64,000 bases of DNA from Sipunculus nudus (Eukaryota > Annelida > Sipuncula > Golfingiida > Sipunculidae): the NCBI GenBank assembly GCA_026874595.1, contig CM049307.1, positions 6,595,579-6,659,578 of the forward strand. The letters run 5' to 3'. Both the position numbers and the translations under genes were made by a program. Shown in pieces: positions 32,148 to 46,660 of this stretch (positions are counted from its first letter, which is position 1; the number at the start of each line of letters is the position of its first letter). The notes under the pieces are model-generated. The model was not told the origin of the DNA. It did no database searches and worked only from the letters and a program-made list of their open reading frames with translations.

Positions 32148-35100
32148 GGTCTATGAGACGTCTAAACATGTACATTCAGGCTCCCATCCCTGTAATAATA
32201 TTCTGGTTAAAAATGTCTGTAAGAGGCATCTTAACATGTATTGTGAGCCTCCCATCCCTGTAATAATATTCTGGTTTAAGAATGTGTGTAGGGAGGCGTC
32301 CAAACATGTACATTCAGGCTCCCATCTTTATAATAATATTCTGGTATAAAAATGTCTATAAGAGGTTTCTTAACATGTACATTCAGGCTCCCACCCCAGT
32401 AATAATATTCTGGTTTAGGAATGTCTGTAGGGAGGCGTCTAAACATGTACATTCAGGCTCCCATCCCTGTAATAATATTCTGGATTAAGAATGTCTGTAG
32501 GGAGGGGTCTAGACAAGTACATTCAGGCTCAGCTCCCTGTAATAATATTCTGGATTAAGAATGTCTGTAGGGAGGGGTCTAAACATGTACATTCAGGCTC
32601 ACCTCCCTGTTATAATATTCTGGATTAAGAATGTCTGTAGGGAGGGGTCTAAACATGTACATTCAGGCTCAGCTCCCTGTAATAATATTCTGGATTAAGA
32701 ATGTGTGTAGGGAGGCGTCTAAACATGTACATTCAGGCTCACCTCCCTGTAATAATATTCTGGATTAAGAATGTGTGTCGGGAGGTGTCTAAACATGTAC
32801 ATTCAGGCTCACCTCCCTGTAATAATATTCTGGATTAAGAATGTCTGTAGGGAGGCGTCTTAACATGTACATTCAGGCTCACCTCCCTGTAATAATATTC
32901 TGGATTAAGAATGTGTGTCGGGAGGTGTCTAAACATGTACATTCAGGCTCACCTCCCTGTAATAATATTCTGGATTAAGAATGTGTGTAGGGAGGCGTCT
33001 TAACATGTACATTCAGGATCACCTCCCTGTAATAATATTCTGGATTAAGAATGTCTGTAGGGAGGGGTCTAAACATGTACATTCAGGCTCAGCTCCCTGT
33101 AATAATATTCTGGATTAAGAATGTCTGTAGGGAGGGGTCTAAACATGTACATTCAGGCTCAGCTCCCTGTTATAATATTCTGGATTAAGAATGTCTGTAG
33201 GGAAGGGTCTAAACATGTACATTCAGGCTCAGCTCCCTGTTATAATATTCCGGATTAAGAATGTCTGTAGGGAGGGGTCTAAACATGTACATTCAGGATC
33301 AGCTCCCTGTTATAATATTCTGGATTAAGAATGTCTGTAGGGAAGGGTCTAAACATGTACATTCAGGCTCAGCTCCCTGTTATAATATTCTGGATTAAGA
33401 ATGTCTGAAGGGAGGGGTCTAAACATGTACATTCAGGATCAGCTCCCTGTTATAATATTCTGGATTAAGAATGTCTGTAGGGAAGGGTCTAAACATGTAC
33501 ATTCAGGCTCAGCTCCCTGTTATAATATTCTGGATTAAGAATGTCTGAAGGGAGGGGTCTAAACATGTACATTCAGGATCACCTCCCTGTTATAATATTC
33601 TGGATTAAGAATGTCTGAAGGGAGGGGTCTGAACATGTACATTCAGGATCAGCTCCCTGTTATAATATTCTGGATTAAGAATGTCTGTAGGGAAGGGTCT
33701 AAACATGTACATTCAGGATCAGCTCCCTGTTATAATATTCTGGATTAAGAATGTCTGTAGGGAGGGGTCTAAACATGTACATTCAGGATCAGCTCCCTGT
33801 TATAATATTCTGCATTAAGAATGTCTGTAGGGAGGGGTCTAAAGATGTACATTCAGGATCACCTCCCTGTTATAATATTCTGGATTAAGAATGTCTGTAG
33901 GGAGGGGTCTAAACATGTACATTCAGGATCACCTCCCTGTTATAATATTCTGGATTAAGAATGTCTGTAGGGAAGGGTCTAAACATGTACATTCAGGCTC
34001 AGCTCCCTGTTATAATATTCCGGATTAAGAATGTCTGTAGGGAGGGGTCTAAACATGTACATTCAGGATCAGCTCCCTGTTATAATATTCTGGATTAAGA
34101 ATGTCTGTAGGGAAGGGTCTAAACATGTACATTCAGGCTCAGCTCCCTGTTATAATATTCTGGATTAAGAATGTCTGTAGGGAGGGGTCTAAACATGTAC
34201 ATTCAGGATCAGCTCCCTGTTATAATATTCTGGATGAAGAATGTCTGTAGGGAAGGGTCTAAACATGTACATTCAGGATCAGCTCCCTGTTATAATATTC
34301 TGGATTAAGAATGTCTGTAGGGAGGGGTCTAAACATGTACATTCAGGATCACCTCCCTGTTATAATATTCTGGATTAAGAATGTGTGTAGGGAGGGGTCT
34401 AAACATGTACATTCAGGCTCAGCTCCCTGTTATAATAATCTGGATTAAGAATGTCTGTAGGGAGGGGTCTAAACATGTACATTCAGGCTCAGCTCCCTGT
34501 TATAATATTCTGGATTAAGAATGTCTGTAGGGAGGGGTCTAAACATGTACATTCAGGATCAGCTCCCTGTTATAATATTCCGGATTAAGAATGTCTGAAG
34601 GGAGGGGTCTAAACATGTACATTCAGGCTCAGCTCCCTTTTATAATATTCTGGATTAAGAATGTCTGTAGGGAGGGGTCTAAACATGTACATTCAGGATC
34701 AGCTCCCTGTTATAATATTCTGGATTAAGAATGTCTGTAGGGAGGGGTCTAAACATGTACATTCAGGCTCAGCTCCCTGTTATAATATTCTGGATTAAGA
34801 ATGTCTGTAGGGAGGGGTCTAAACATGTACATTCAGGCTCAGCTCCCTGTAATAATATTCTGGATTAAGAATGTCTGTAGGGAGGGGTCTAAACATGTAC
34901 ATTCAGGCTCAGCTCCCTGTTATAATATTCTGGATTAAGAATGTCTGTAGGGAAGGGTCTAAACATGTACATTCAGGCTCAGCTCCCTGTTATAATATTC
35001 CGGATTAAGAATGTCTGTAGGGAGGGGTCTAAACATGTACATTCAGGATCAGCTCCCTGTTATAATATTCTGGATTAAGAATGTCTGTAGGGAAGGGTCT

Positions 35101-38100
35101 AAACATGTACATTCAGGCTCAGCTCCCTGTTATAATATTCTGGATTAAGAATGTCTGTAGGGAGGGGTCTAAACATGTACATTCAGGATCAGCTCCCTGT
35201 TATAATATTCTGGATTAAGAATGTCTGTAGGGAAGGGTCTAAACATGTACATTCAGGATCAGCTCCCTGTTATAATATTCTGGATTAAGAATGTCTGTAG
35301 GGAGGGGTCTAAACATGTACATTCAGGATCACCTCCCTGTTATAATATTCTGGATTAAGAATGTCTGTAGGGAGGGGTCTAAACATGTACATTCAGGATC
35401 AGCTCCCTGTTATAATATTCTGGATTAAGAATGTCTGTAGGGAAGGGTCTAAACATGTACATTCAGGCTCAGCTCCCTGTTATAATATTCCGGATTAAGA
35501 ATGTCTGTAGGGAGGGGTCTAAACATGTACATTCAGGATCAGCTACCTGTTATAATATTCTGGATTAAGAATGTCTGTAGGGAAGGGTCTAAACATGTAC
35601 ATTCAGGCTCAGCTCCCTGTGATAATATTCCGGATTAAGAATGTCTGTAGGGAGGGGTCTAAACATGTACATTCAGGATCAGCTCCCTGTTATAATATTC
35701 TGGATTAAGAATGTCTGTAGGGAAGGGTCTAAACATGTACATTCAGGCTCAGCTCCCTGTTATAATATTCTGGATTAAGAATGTCTGTAGGGAGGGGTCT
35801 AAACATGTACATTCAGGATCAGCTCCCTGTTATAATATTCTGGATTAAGAATGTCTGTAGGGAGGGGTCTAAAGATGTACATTCAGGTTCACCTCCCTGT
35901 AATAATATTCCGGTTTAAGAATGTTTGTCGGGAGGTGTCTAAACATGTACATTCAGGCTCAGCTCCCTGTTATAATATTCTGGATTAAGAATGTCTGTAG
36001 GGAGGGGTCTAAACATGTACATTCAGGCTCAGCTCCCTGTAATAATATTCTGGTTTAAAAATTTTTGTCGGGAGGTGTCTAAACATGTACATTCAGGCTC
36101 AGCTCCCTGTAATAATTTTCTGGATTAGGAATGTGTGTAGGGAGGCGTCTAAACATGTACATTCAGGCTCACCTACCTGTAATAATATTCTGGATTAAGA
36201 ATGTCTGTAGGGAGGGGTCTAGACAAGTACATTCAGGCTCAGCTCCCTGTAATAATATTCTGGATTAAGAATGTCTGTAGGGAGGGGTCTAAACATGTAC
36301 ATTCAGGCTCACCTCCCTGTTATAATATTCTGGATTAAGAATGTCTGTAGGGAGGGGTCTAAACATGTACATTCAGGCTCAGCTCCCTGTAATAATATTC
36401 TGGATTAAGAATGTGTGTAGGGAGGCGTCTAAACATGTACATTCAGGCTCACCTCCCTGTAATAATATTCTGGATTAAGAATGTGTGTCGGGAGGTGTCT
36501 AAACATGTACATTCAGGCTCACCTCCCTGTAATAATATTCTGGATTAAGAATGTCTGTAGGGAGGCGTCTTAACATGTACATTCAGGCTCACCTCCCTGT
36601 AATAATATTCTGGATTAAGAATGTGTGTCGGGAGGTGTCTAAACATGTACATTCAGGCTCACCTCCCTGTAATAATATTCTGGATTAAGAATGTGTGTAG
36701 GGAGGCGTCTTAACATGTACATTCAGGATCACCTCCCTGTAATAATATTCTGGATTAAGAATGTCTGTAGGGAGGGGTCTAAACATGTACATTCAGGCTC
36801 AGCTCCCTGTAATAATATTCTGGATTAAGAATGTCTGTAGGGAAGGGTCTAAACATGTACATTCAGGCTCAGCTCCCTGTAATAATATTCTGGATTAAGA
36901 ATGTGTGTAGGGAGGCGTCTTAACATGTACATTCAGGATCACCTCCCTGTAATAATATTCTGGATTAAGAATGTCTGTAGGGAGGTGTCTAAACATGTAC
37001 ATTCAGGATCACCTCCCTGTAATAATATTCTGGATTAAGAATGTCTGTAGGGAGGGGTCTAAACATGTACATTCAGGATCACCTCCCTGTTATAATATTC
37101 CGGATTAAGAATGTCTGTAGGGAGGGGTCTAAACATGTACATTCAGGATAACCTCCCTGTAATAATATTCTGGTTTAAGTATGTCTGTAGGGAGGGGTCT
37201 AAACATGTACATTCAGGCTCACCTCCCTGTAATAATATTCTGGATTAAGAATGTGTGTAGGGAGGCGTATAAACAAGTACATTCAGGCTCACCTCCCTGT
37301 AATAATATTCTGGATTAAGAATGTGTGTCGGGAGGTGTCTAAACATGTACATTCAGGCTCACCTCCCTGTAATAATATTCTGGATTAAGAATGTGTGTAG
37401 GGAGGCGTCTTAACATGTACATTCAGGCTCACCTCCCTGTAATAATATTCATGATTAAGAATGTGTGTCGGGAGGTGACTAAACATGTAAATTCAGGCTC
37501 ACCTCCCTGTAATAATATTCTGGATTAAGAATGTGTGTAGGGAGGCGTCTTAACATGTACATTCAGGATCACCTCCCTGTAATAATATTCTGGATTAAGA
37601 ATGTCTGTAGGGAGGGGTCTAAACATGTACATTCAGGCTCAGCTCCCTGTAATAATATTCTGGATTAAGAATGTCTGTAGGGAAGGGTCTAAACATGTAC
37701 ATTCAGGCTCAGCTCCCTGTAATAATATTCTGGATTAAGAATGTGTGTAGGGAGGCGTCTTAACATGTACATTCAGGATCAGCTCCCTGTAATAATATTC
37801 TGGATTAAGAATGTCTGTAGGGAGGGGTCTAAACATGTACATTCAGGATCACCTACCTGTAATAATATTCTGGATTAAGAATGTCTGTAGGGAGGGGTCT
37901 AAACATGTACATTCAGGATCAGCTCCCTGTTATAATATTCCGGATTAAGAATGTCTGAAGGGAGGGGTCTAAACATGTACATTCAGGATCACCTCCCTGT
38001 AATAATATTCTGGTTTAAGGATGTCTGTAGGGAGGGGTCTAAACATGTACATTCAGGATCAGCTCCCTGTTATAATATTCTGGATTAAGAATGTCTGTAG

Positions 38101-41100
38101 GGAGGGGTCTAAAGATGTACATTCAGGTTCACCTCCCTGTAATAATATTCCGGTTTAAGAATGTTTGTCGGGAGGTGTCTAAACATGTACATTCAGGCTC
38201 AGCTCCCTGTAATAATATTCTGGATTAAGAATGTGTGTAGGGAGGCGTCTAAACATGTACATTCAGGCTCACCTCCCTGTAATAATATTCTGGATTAAGA
38301 ATGTGTGTCGGGAGGTGTCTAAACATGTACATTCAGGCTCACCTCCCTGTTATAATATTCTGGATTAAGAATGTCTGTAGGGAGGCGTCTTAACATGTAC
38401 ATTCAGGCTCACATCCCTGTAATAATATTCTGGATTAAGAATGTGTGTCGGGAGGTGTCTAAACATGTACATTCAGGATCAGCTCCCTGTTATAATATTC
38501 TGGATTAAGAATGTCTGTAGGGAAGGGTCTAAACATGTACATTCAGGCTCAGCTCCCTATTATAATATTCCGGATTAAGAATGTCTGTAGGGAGGGGTCT
38601 AAACATGTACATTCAGGATCAGCTCCCTGTTATAATATTCTGGATTAAGAATGTCTGTAGGGAAGGGTCTAAACATGTACATTCAGGCTCAGCTCCCTGT
38701 TATAATATTCCGGATTAAGAATGTCTGTAGGGAGGGGTCTAAACATGTACATTCAGGATCAGCTCCCTGTTATAATATTCTGGATTAAGAATGTCTGTAG
38801 GGAAGGGTCTAAACATGTACATTCAGGCTCAGCTCCCTGTTATAATTTTCTGGATTAAGAATGTCTGTAGGGAGGGGTCTAAACATGTACATTCAGGATC
38901 AGCTCCCTGTTATAATATTCTGGATGAAGAATGTCTGTAGGGAGGGGTCTAAACATGTACATTCAGGATCAGCTCCCTGTTATAATATTCTGGATTAAGA
39001 ATGTCTGTAGGGAGGGGTCTAAACATGTACATTCAGGATCACCTCCCTGTTATAATATTCTGGATTAAGAATGTCTGTAGGGAGGGGTCTAAACATGTAC
39101 ATTCAGGATCACCTCCCTTTTATAATATTCTGGATTAAGAATGTGTGTAGGGAGGGGTCTAAACATGTACATTCAGGCTCAGCTCCCTGTTATAATAATC
39201 TGGATTAAGAATGTCTGTAGGGAGGGGTCTAAACATGTACATTCAGGCTCAGCTCCCTGTTATAATATTCTGGATTAAGAATGTCTGTAGGGAGGGGTCT
39301 AAACATGTACATTCAGGATCAGCTCCCTGTTATAATATTCCGGATTAAGAATGTCTGAAGGGAGGGGTCTAAACATGTACATTCAGGCTCAGCTCCCTGT
39401 TATAATATTCTGGATTAAGAATGTCTGTAGGGAGGGGTCTAAACATGTACATTCAGGATCAGCTCCCTGTTATAATATTCTGGATTAAGAATGTCTGTTG
39501 GGAGGCGTCTAAACATGTACATTCAGGCTCAGCTCCCTGTTATAATATTCTGGATTAAGAATGTCTGTAGGGAGGGGTCTAAACATGTACATTCAGGCTC
39601 AGCTCCCTGTAATAATATTCTGGATTAAGAATGTCTGTAGGGAGGGGTCTAAACATGTACATTCAGGCTCAGCTCCCTGTTATAATATTCTGGATTAAGA
39701 ATGTCTGTAGGGAAGGGTCTAAACATGTACATTCAGGCTCAGCTCCCTGTTATAATATTCCGGATTAAGAATGTCTGTAGGGAGGGGTCTAAACATGTAC
39801 ATTCAGGATCAGCTCCCTGTTATAATATTCTGGATTAAGAATGTCTGTAGGGAAGGGTCTAAACATGTACATTCAGGCTCAGCTCCCTGTTATAATATTC
39901 TGGATTAAGAATGTCTGAAGGGAGGGGTCTAAACATGTACATTCAGGATCAGCTCCCTGTTATAATATTCTGGATTAAGAATGTCTGTAGGGAAGGGTCT
40001 AAACATGTACATTCAGGCTCAGCTCCCTGTTATAATATTCTGGATTAAGAATGTCTGAAGGGAGGGGTCTAAACATGTACATTCAGGATCACCTCCCTGT
40101 TATAATATTCTGGATTAAGAATGTCTGAAGGGAGGGGTCTGAACATGTACATTCAGGATCAGCTCCCTGTTATAATATTCTGGATTAAGAATGTCTGTAG
40201 GGAAGGGTCTAAACATGTACATTCAGGATCAGCTCCCTGTTATAATATTCTGGATTAAGAATGTCTGTAGGGAGGGGTCTAAACATGTACATTCAGGATC
40301 AGCTCCCTGTTATAATATTCTGCATTAAGAATGTCTGTAGGGAGGGGTCTAAAGATGTACATTCAGGATCACCTCCCTGTTATAATATTCTGGATTAAGA
40401 ATGTCTGTAGGGAGGGGTCTAAACATGTACATTCAGGATCACCTCCCTGTTATAATATTCTGGATTAAGAATGTCTGTAGGGAAGGGTCTAAACATGTAC
40501 ATTCAGGCTCAGCTCCCTGTTATAATATTCCGGATTAAGAATGTCTGTAGGGAGGGGTCTAAACATGTACATTCAGGATCAGCTCCCTGTTATAATATTC
40601 TGGATTAAGAATGTCTGTAGGGAAGGGTCTAAACATGTACATTCAGGCTCAGCTCCCTGTTATAATATTCTGGATTAAGAATGTCTGTAGGGAGGGGTCT
40701 AAACATGTACATTCAGGATCAGCTCCCTGTTATAATATTCTGGATGAAGAATGTCTGTAGGGAAGGGTCTAAACATGTACATTCAGGATCAGCTCCCTGT
40801 TATAATATTCTGGATTAAGAATGTCTGTAGGGAGGGGTCTAAACATGTACATTCAGGATCACCTCCCTGTTATAATATTCTGGATTAAGAATGTGTGTAG
40901 GGAGGGGTCTAAACATGTACATTCAGGCTCAGCTCCCTGTTATAATAATCTGGATTAAGAATGTCTGTAGGGAGGGGTCTAAACATGTACATTCAGGCTC
41001 AGCTCCCTGTAATAATATTCTGGATTAAGAATGTCTGTAGGGAGGGGTCTAAACATGTACATTCAGGCTCAGCTCCCTGTTATAATATTCCGGATTAAGA

Positions 41101-44100
41101 ATGTCTGAAGGGAGGGGTCTAAACATGTACATTCAGGCTCAGCTCCCTGTAATAATATTCTGGTTTAAGAATGTCTGTAGGGAGGGGTCTAAACAAGTAC
41201 ATTCAGGCTCAGCTCCCTGTAATAATATTCTGGATTAAGAATGTGTGTAGGGAGGCGTCTAAACATGTACATTCAGGCTCACCTCCCTGTAATAATATTC
41301 TGGATTAAGAATGTGTGTAGGGAGGCGTCTAAACATGTACATTCAGGCTCACCTCCCTGTAATAATATTCTGGATTAAGAATGTGTGTAGGGAGGCGTCT
41401 TAACATGTACATTCAGGCTCACCTCCCTGTAATAATATTCTGGATTAAGAATGTGTGTCGGGAGGTGTCTAAACATGTACATTCAGGCTCACCTCCCTGT
41501 AATAATATTCTGGATTAAGAATGTGTGTAGGGAGGCGTCTTAACATGTACATTCAGGATCACCTCCCTGTAATAATATTCTGGATTAAGAATGTCTGTAG
41601 GGAGGGGTCTAAACATGTACATTCAGGCTCAGCTCCCTGTAATAATATTCTGGATTAAGAATGTCTGTAGGGAAGGGTCTAAACATGTACATTCAGGCTC
41701 AGCTCCCTGTAATGATATTCTGGATTAAGAATGTGTGTAGGGAGGCGTCTTAACATGTACATTCAGGATCACCTCCCTGTAATAATATTCTGGATTAAGA
41801 ATGTCTGTAGGGAGGGGTCTAAACATGTACATTCAGGATCACCTCCCTGTAATAATATTCTGGATTAAGAATGTCTGTAGGGAGGGGTCTAAACATGTAC
41901 ATTCAGGATCACCTCCCTGTTATAATATTCCGGATTAAGAATGTCTGTAGGGAAGTGTCTAAACATGTACATTCAGGATCACCTCCCTGTAATAATATTC
42001 TGGTTTAAGTATGTCTGTAGGGAGGGGTCTAAACATGTACATTCAGGATCACCTCCCTGTTATAATATTCCGGATTAAGAATGTCTGTAGGGAGGGGTCT
42101 AAACATGTACATTCAGGATCACCTCCCTGTAATAATATTCTGGTTTAAGTATGTCTGTAGGGAGGGGTCTAAACATGTACATTCAGGCTCACCTCCCTGT
42201 TATAATATTCTGGATTAAGAATGTCTGTAGGGAGGGGTCTAAACATGTACATTCAGGCTCACCTCCTTGTTATAATATTCTGGATTAAGAATGTCTGTAG
42301 GGAGGGGTCTAAACATGTACATTCAGGCTCAGCTCCCTGTTATAATATTCTGGATTAAGAATGTCTGTAGGGAGGGGTTTAAACATGTACATTCAGGCTC
42401 AGCTCCCTGTAATAATATTCTGGATTAAGAATGTCTGTAGGGAGGGGTCTAAAGATGTACATTCAGGTTCACCTCCCTGTAATAATATTCTGGTTTAAGA
42501 ATGTTTGTCGGGAGGTGTCTAAACATGTACATTCAGGCTCAGCTCCCTGTTATAATATTCTGGATTAAGAATGTCTGTAGGGAGGGGTCTAAACATGTAC
42601 ATTCAGGCTCAGCTCCCTGTAATAATATTCTGGATTAAGAATGTCTGTAGGGAGGGGTCTAAACATGTACATTCAGGCTCAGCTCCCTGTAATAATATTC
42701 TGGATTAAGAATGTCTGTAGGGAGGGGTCTAAAGATGTACATTCAGGTTCACCTCCCTGTAATAATATTCCGGTTTAAGAATGTTTGTCGGGAGGTGTCT
42801 AAACATGTACATTCAGGCTCAGCTCCCTGTCATAATATTCTGGATTAAGAATGTCTGTAGGGAGGGGTCTAAACATGTACATTCAGGCTCAGCTCCCTGT
42901 TATAATATTCTGGATTAAGAATGTCTGTAGGGAGGGGTCTAAAGATGTACATTCAGGTTCACCTCCCTGTAATAATATTCCGGTTTAAGAATGTTTGTCG
43001 GGAGGTGTCTAAACATGTACATTCAGGCTCAGCTCCCTGTTATAATATTCTGGATTAAGAATGTCTATAGGGAGGGGTCTAAACATGTACATTCAGGCTC
43101 AGCTCCCTGTAATAATATTCTGGTTTAAAAATTTTTGTCGGGAGGTGTCTAAACATGTACATTCAGGCTCAGCTCCCTGTAATAATTTTCTGGATTAGGA
43201 ATGTGTGTAGGGAGGCGTCTAAACATGTACATTCAGGCTCACCTCCCTGTAATAATATTCTGGATTAAGAATGTCTGTAGGGAGGGGTCTAAACAAGTAC
43301 ATTCAGGCTCACCTCCCTGTAATAATATTCTGGATTAAGAATGTCTGTAGGGAGGGGTCTAAACATGTACATTCAGGCTCAGCTCCCTGTTATAATATTC
43401 TGGATTAAGAATGTCTGTAGGGAGGGGTCTAAACATGTACATTCAGGCTCAGCTCCCTGTAATAATATTCTGGATTAAGAATGTGTGTAGGGAGGCGTCT
43501 AAACATGTACATTCAGGCTCACCTCCCTGTAATAATATTCTGGATTAAGAATGTGTGTCGGGAGGTGTCTAAACATGTACATTCAGGCTCACCTCCCTGT
43601 AATAATATTCTTGATTAAGAATGTGTGTAGGGAGGCGTCTTAACATGTACATTCAGGCTCACCTCCCTGTAATAATATTCTGGATTAAGAATGTGTGTCG
43701 GGAGGTGTCTAAACATGTAAATTCAGGCTCACCTCCCTGTAATAATATTCTGGATTAAGAATGTGTGTAGGGAGGCGTCTTAACATGTACATTCAGGATC
43801 ACCTCCCTGTAATAATATTCTGGATTAAGAATGTCTGTAGGGAGGGGTCTAAACATGTACATTCAGGCTCAGCTCCCTGTAATAATATTCTGGATTAAGA
43901 ATGTCTGTAGGGAAGTGTCTAAACATGTACATTCAGGCTCAGCTCCCTGTAATAATATTCTGGATTAAGAATGTGTGTTGGGAGGCGTCTTAACATGTAC
44001 ATTCAGGATCACCTCCCTGTAATAATATTCTGGATTAAGAATGTCTGTAGGGAGGGGTCTAAACATGTACATTCAGGATCACCTCCCTGTTATAATATTC

Positions 44101-46170
44101 CGGATTAAGAATCTCTGTAGGGAGGGGTCTAAACATGTACATTCAGGATCACCTCCCTGTAATAATATTCTGGTTTAAGGATGTCTGTAGGGAGGGGTCT
44201 AAACATGTACATTCAGGCTCACCTCCCTGTTATAATATTCTGGATTAAGAATGTCTGTAGGGAGGGGTCTAAACATGTACATTCAGGCTCACCTCCTTGT
44301 TATAATATTCTGGATTAAGAATGTCTGTAGGGAGGGGTCTAAACATGTACATTCAGGCTCAGCTCCCTGTTATAATATTCTGGATTAAGAATGTCTGTAG
44401 GGAGGGGTCTAAACATGTACATTCAGGCTCAGCTCCCTGTAATAATATTCTGGATTAAGAATGTCTGTAGGGAGGGGTCTAAAGATGTACATTCAGGTTC
44501 ACCTCCCTGTAATAATATTCTGGTTTAAGAATGTTTGTCGGGAGGTGTCTAAACATGTACATTCAGGCTCAGCTCCCTGTTATAATATTCTGGATTAAGA
44601 ATGTCTGTAGGGAGGGGTCTAAACATGTACATTCAGGCTCACCTCCCTGTAATAATATTCTGGTTTAAGAATGTTTGTCGGGAGGTTTCTAAACATGTAC
44701 ATTCAGGCTGAGCTCCCTGTAATAATATTCTGGATTAAGAATGTCTGTAGGGAGGGGTCTAAACATGTACATTCAGGCTCAGCTCCCTGTTATAATATTC
44801 TGGATTAAGAATGTCTGTAGGGAGGGGTCTAAACATGTACATTCAGGATCACCTCCCTGTAATAATATTCCGGTTTAAGAATGTTTGTCGGGAGGTGTCT
44901 AAACATGTACATTCAGGCTCAGCTCCCTGTTATAATATTCTGGATTAAGAATGTCTGTAGGGAGGGGTCTAAACATGTACATTCAGGCTCAGCTCCCTGT
45001 AATAATATTCTGGTTTAAAAATTTTTGTCGGGAGGTGTCTAAACATGTACATTTAGGCTCAGCTCCCTGTAATAATATTCTTAAATAGGAATGTGTGTAG
45101 GGAGGCGTCTAAACATGTACATTCAGGCTCACCTCCCTGTAATAATATTCTGGATTAAGAATGTCTGTAGGGAGGGGTCTAAACAAGTACATTCAGGCTC
45201 AGCTCCCTGTAATAATATTCTGGATTAAGAATGTCTGTAGGGAGGGGTCTAAACATGTACATTCAGGCTCAGCTCCCTGTAATAATATTCTGGGTTAGGA
45301 ATGTGTGTAGGGAGGGGTCTAAACATGTACATTCAGGCTCAGCTCCCTGTAATAATATTCTTGATTAAGAATGTGTGTAGGGAGGGGTCTAAACATGTAC
45401 ATTCAAGCTCACCTCCCTGTAATAATATTCTGGATTAAGAATGTGTGTCGGGAGGTGTCTAAACATGTACATTCAGGCTCACCTCCCTGTAATAATATTC
45501 TGGATTAAGAATGTGTGTAGGGAGGCGTCTTAACATGTACATTCAGGCTCACCTCCCTGTAATAATATTCTGGATTAAGAATGTGTGTAGGGAGGTGTCT
45601 AAACATGTACATTCAGGCTCACCTCCCTGTAATAATATTCTGGTTTAAGAATGTGTGTAGGGAGGCGTCTAAACATGTACATTCAGGATCACCTCCCTGT
45701 AATAATATTCTGGTTTAAGGATGTCTGTAGGGAGGCGTCTAAACATGTACATTCCGGCTCTCATCCCTGTAATAATATTCTGGTTTAAGAATGTCTGTAG
45801 GGAGGCGTCTAAACATGTACATGCAGGCTCAGCTCCGTGTAATAATATTCTGGATTAAGAATGTGTGTAGGGAGGGGTCTAAACATGTACATTCAGGCTC
45901 TCATCCATGAAATAATATTCTTGTTAAAGAATGTCTGTAGGGAGGCGTCTTAACATGTACATTCAGGATCACCTCCCTGTAATAATATTCTTGTTAAAGA
46001 ATGTCTGTAGGGAGGCGTCTAAACATGTACATTCAGGCTGAAATACCTGTGATAGAGTTTTGGATTAAAATTAGACTGTCTGTAATAAGGCATCTAAACA
46101 TGTGCTCTGAGGCTCACAAACCTGTTATAATATTTTGGTTTAAGGATGTCTGTAGGGATCGTCTAACATA
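32148..46170. repeat. 70-bp satellite array, about 199 copies (13.9 kb)
   Basis: The unit runs GGAGGGGTCTAAACATGTAC, ATTCAGGCTCAGCTCCCTGT, TATAATATTCTGGATTAAGA, ATGTCTGTAG. From 32371 to 46021 the unit start stays in register for 195 steps of exactly 70 bp, so I see no net insertion or deletion. Units at both ends (32164-32371 and after 46070) are more diverged and vary in length (68, 70 and 69 bp on the left). Recurrent variants (GGAAGGGTCT, TCGGGAGGTGTCT, ATTCAGGATC, CCGGATTAAG, aATAATATTC versus tATAATATTC) form higher-order blocks. Read on either strand the unit shows no long open frame. Confidence 0.97.
33041..34640. repeat. Higher-order block in the 70-bp array, duplicated at 39551-41150
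   Basis: Rare variants recur at a constant offset of 6510 bp (93 units): GAACATGTAC at 33631 and 40141, TGCATTAAGA at 33811 and 40321, TATAATAATC at 34431 and 40941. Unit-by-unit comparison agrees over about 23 units, with only one or two differences near the right end. Other offsets are 4760 bp (68 units; TATAATAATC at 34431 and 39191) and 3710 bp (53 units; AGACAAGTAC at 32511 and 36221). Confidence 0.85.
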
Positions 46171-46369
46171 TAAAGACAGGTTAACTTTCCTATAATGACG
46201 TTATTGTAAGTAGATTTCTGAACAAGAAGATATTGGTAGTTGGATAGCCTCGTTGAATGTAAAGCTTATCCCAACGGTTTTAGGATAAAGCTGCCATAAC
46301 AGTACTAAGTGCGAAATGTAGAGTCGAAGTGAGACTCACACCAAATGGTAGTCCAACGGTTAAGCTCCC

Positions 46370-46660
46370 ACATTTGGAGGAATTGTGCAAAAAATGAAAG
46401 AAGCATGAAAGTTGGCAAAGTATTGTTTGGAGTTTATTGATGAGTTTCAGATATAGGGCCAAGCTAAAAATAAAATATCTTGGCTAAATTCCGAGATGGC
46501 CCCTTCATGGCCGCCAGAGTAGCAAATATCAATAACTTGAGTTATAATATCCGGAGAAAGCATTGCAAGTACTTTAATATTATGTTTTGGAACTGAGAAA
46601 TTCAAATTATGAGGTACCGAACCACTCCAGGTACTCACGAATTTGGTAATATTCCTATTA
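46370..46660 (+). repeat. Repeat X, copy 2, segment 1 (module A)
   Basis: Contains TAGTCCAACGGTTAAGCTCC just upstream, GAATTGTGCAAAAAATGAAAG, ATAGGGCCAAGC, a degraded GAGATGGCCCCTTCATGGCC form of the YY1-like block, and CCAGGTACTCACGAATTTGG. It matches the minus strand of 8790-9880 with the LINE removed. It ends at a TTA (46658-46660) that flanks the next insertion. Confidence 0.75.

Noticed and set aside
25225-46170. CRISPR-like regular repeats
   Set aside because: Units are directly tandem without unique spacers, no cas genes are present, and the DNA is eukaryotic.
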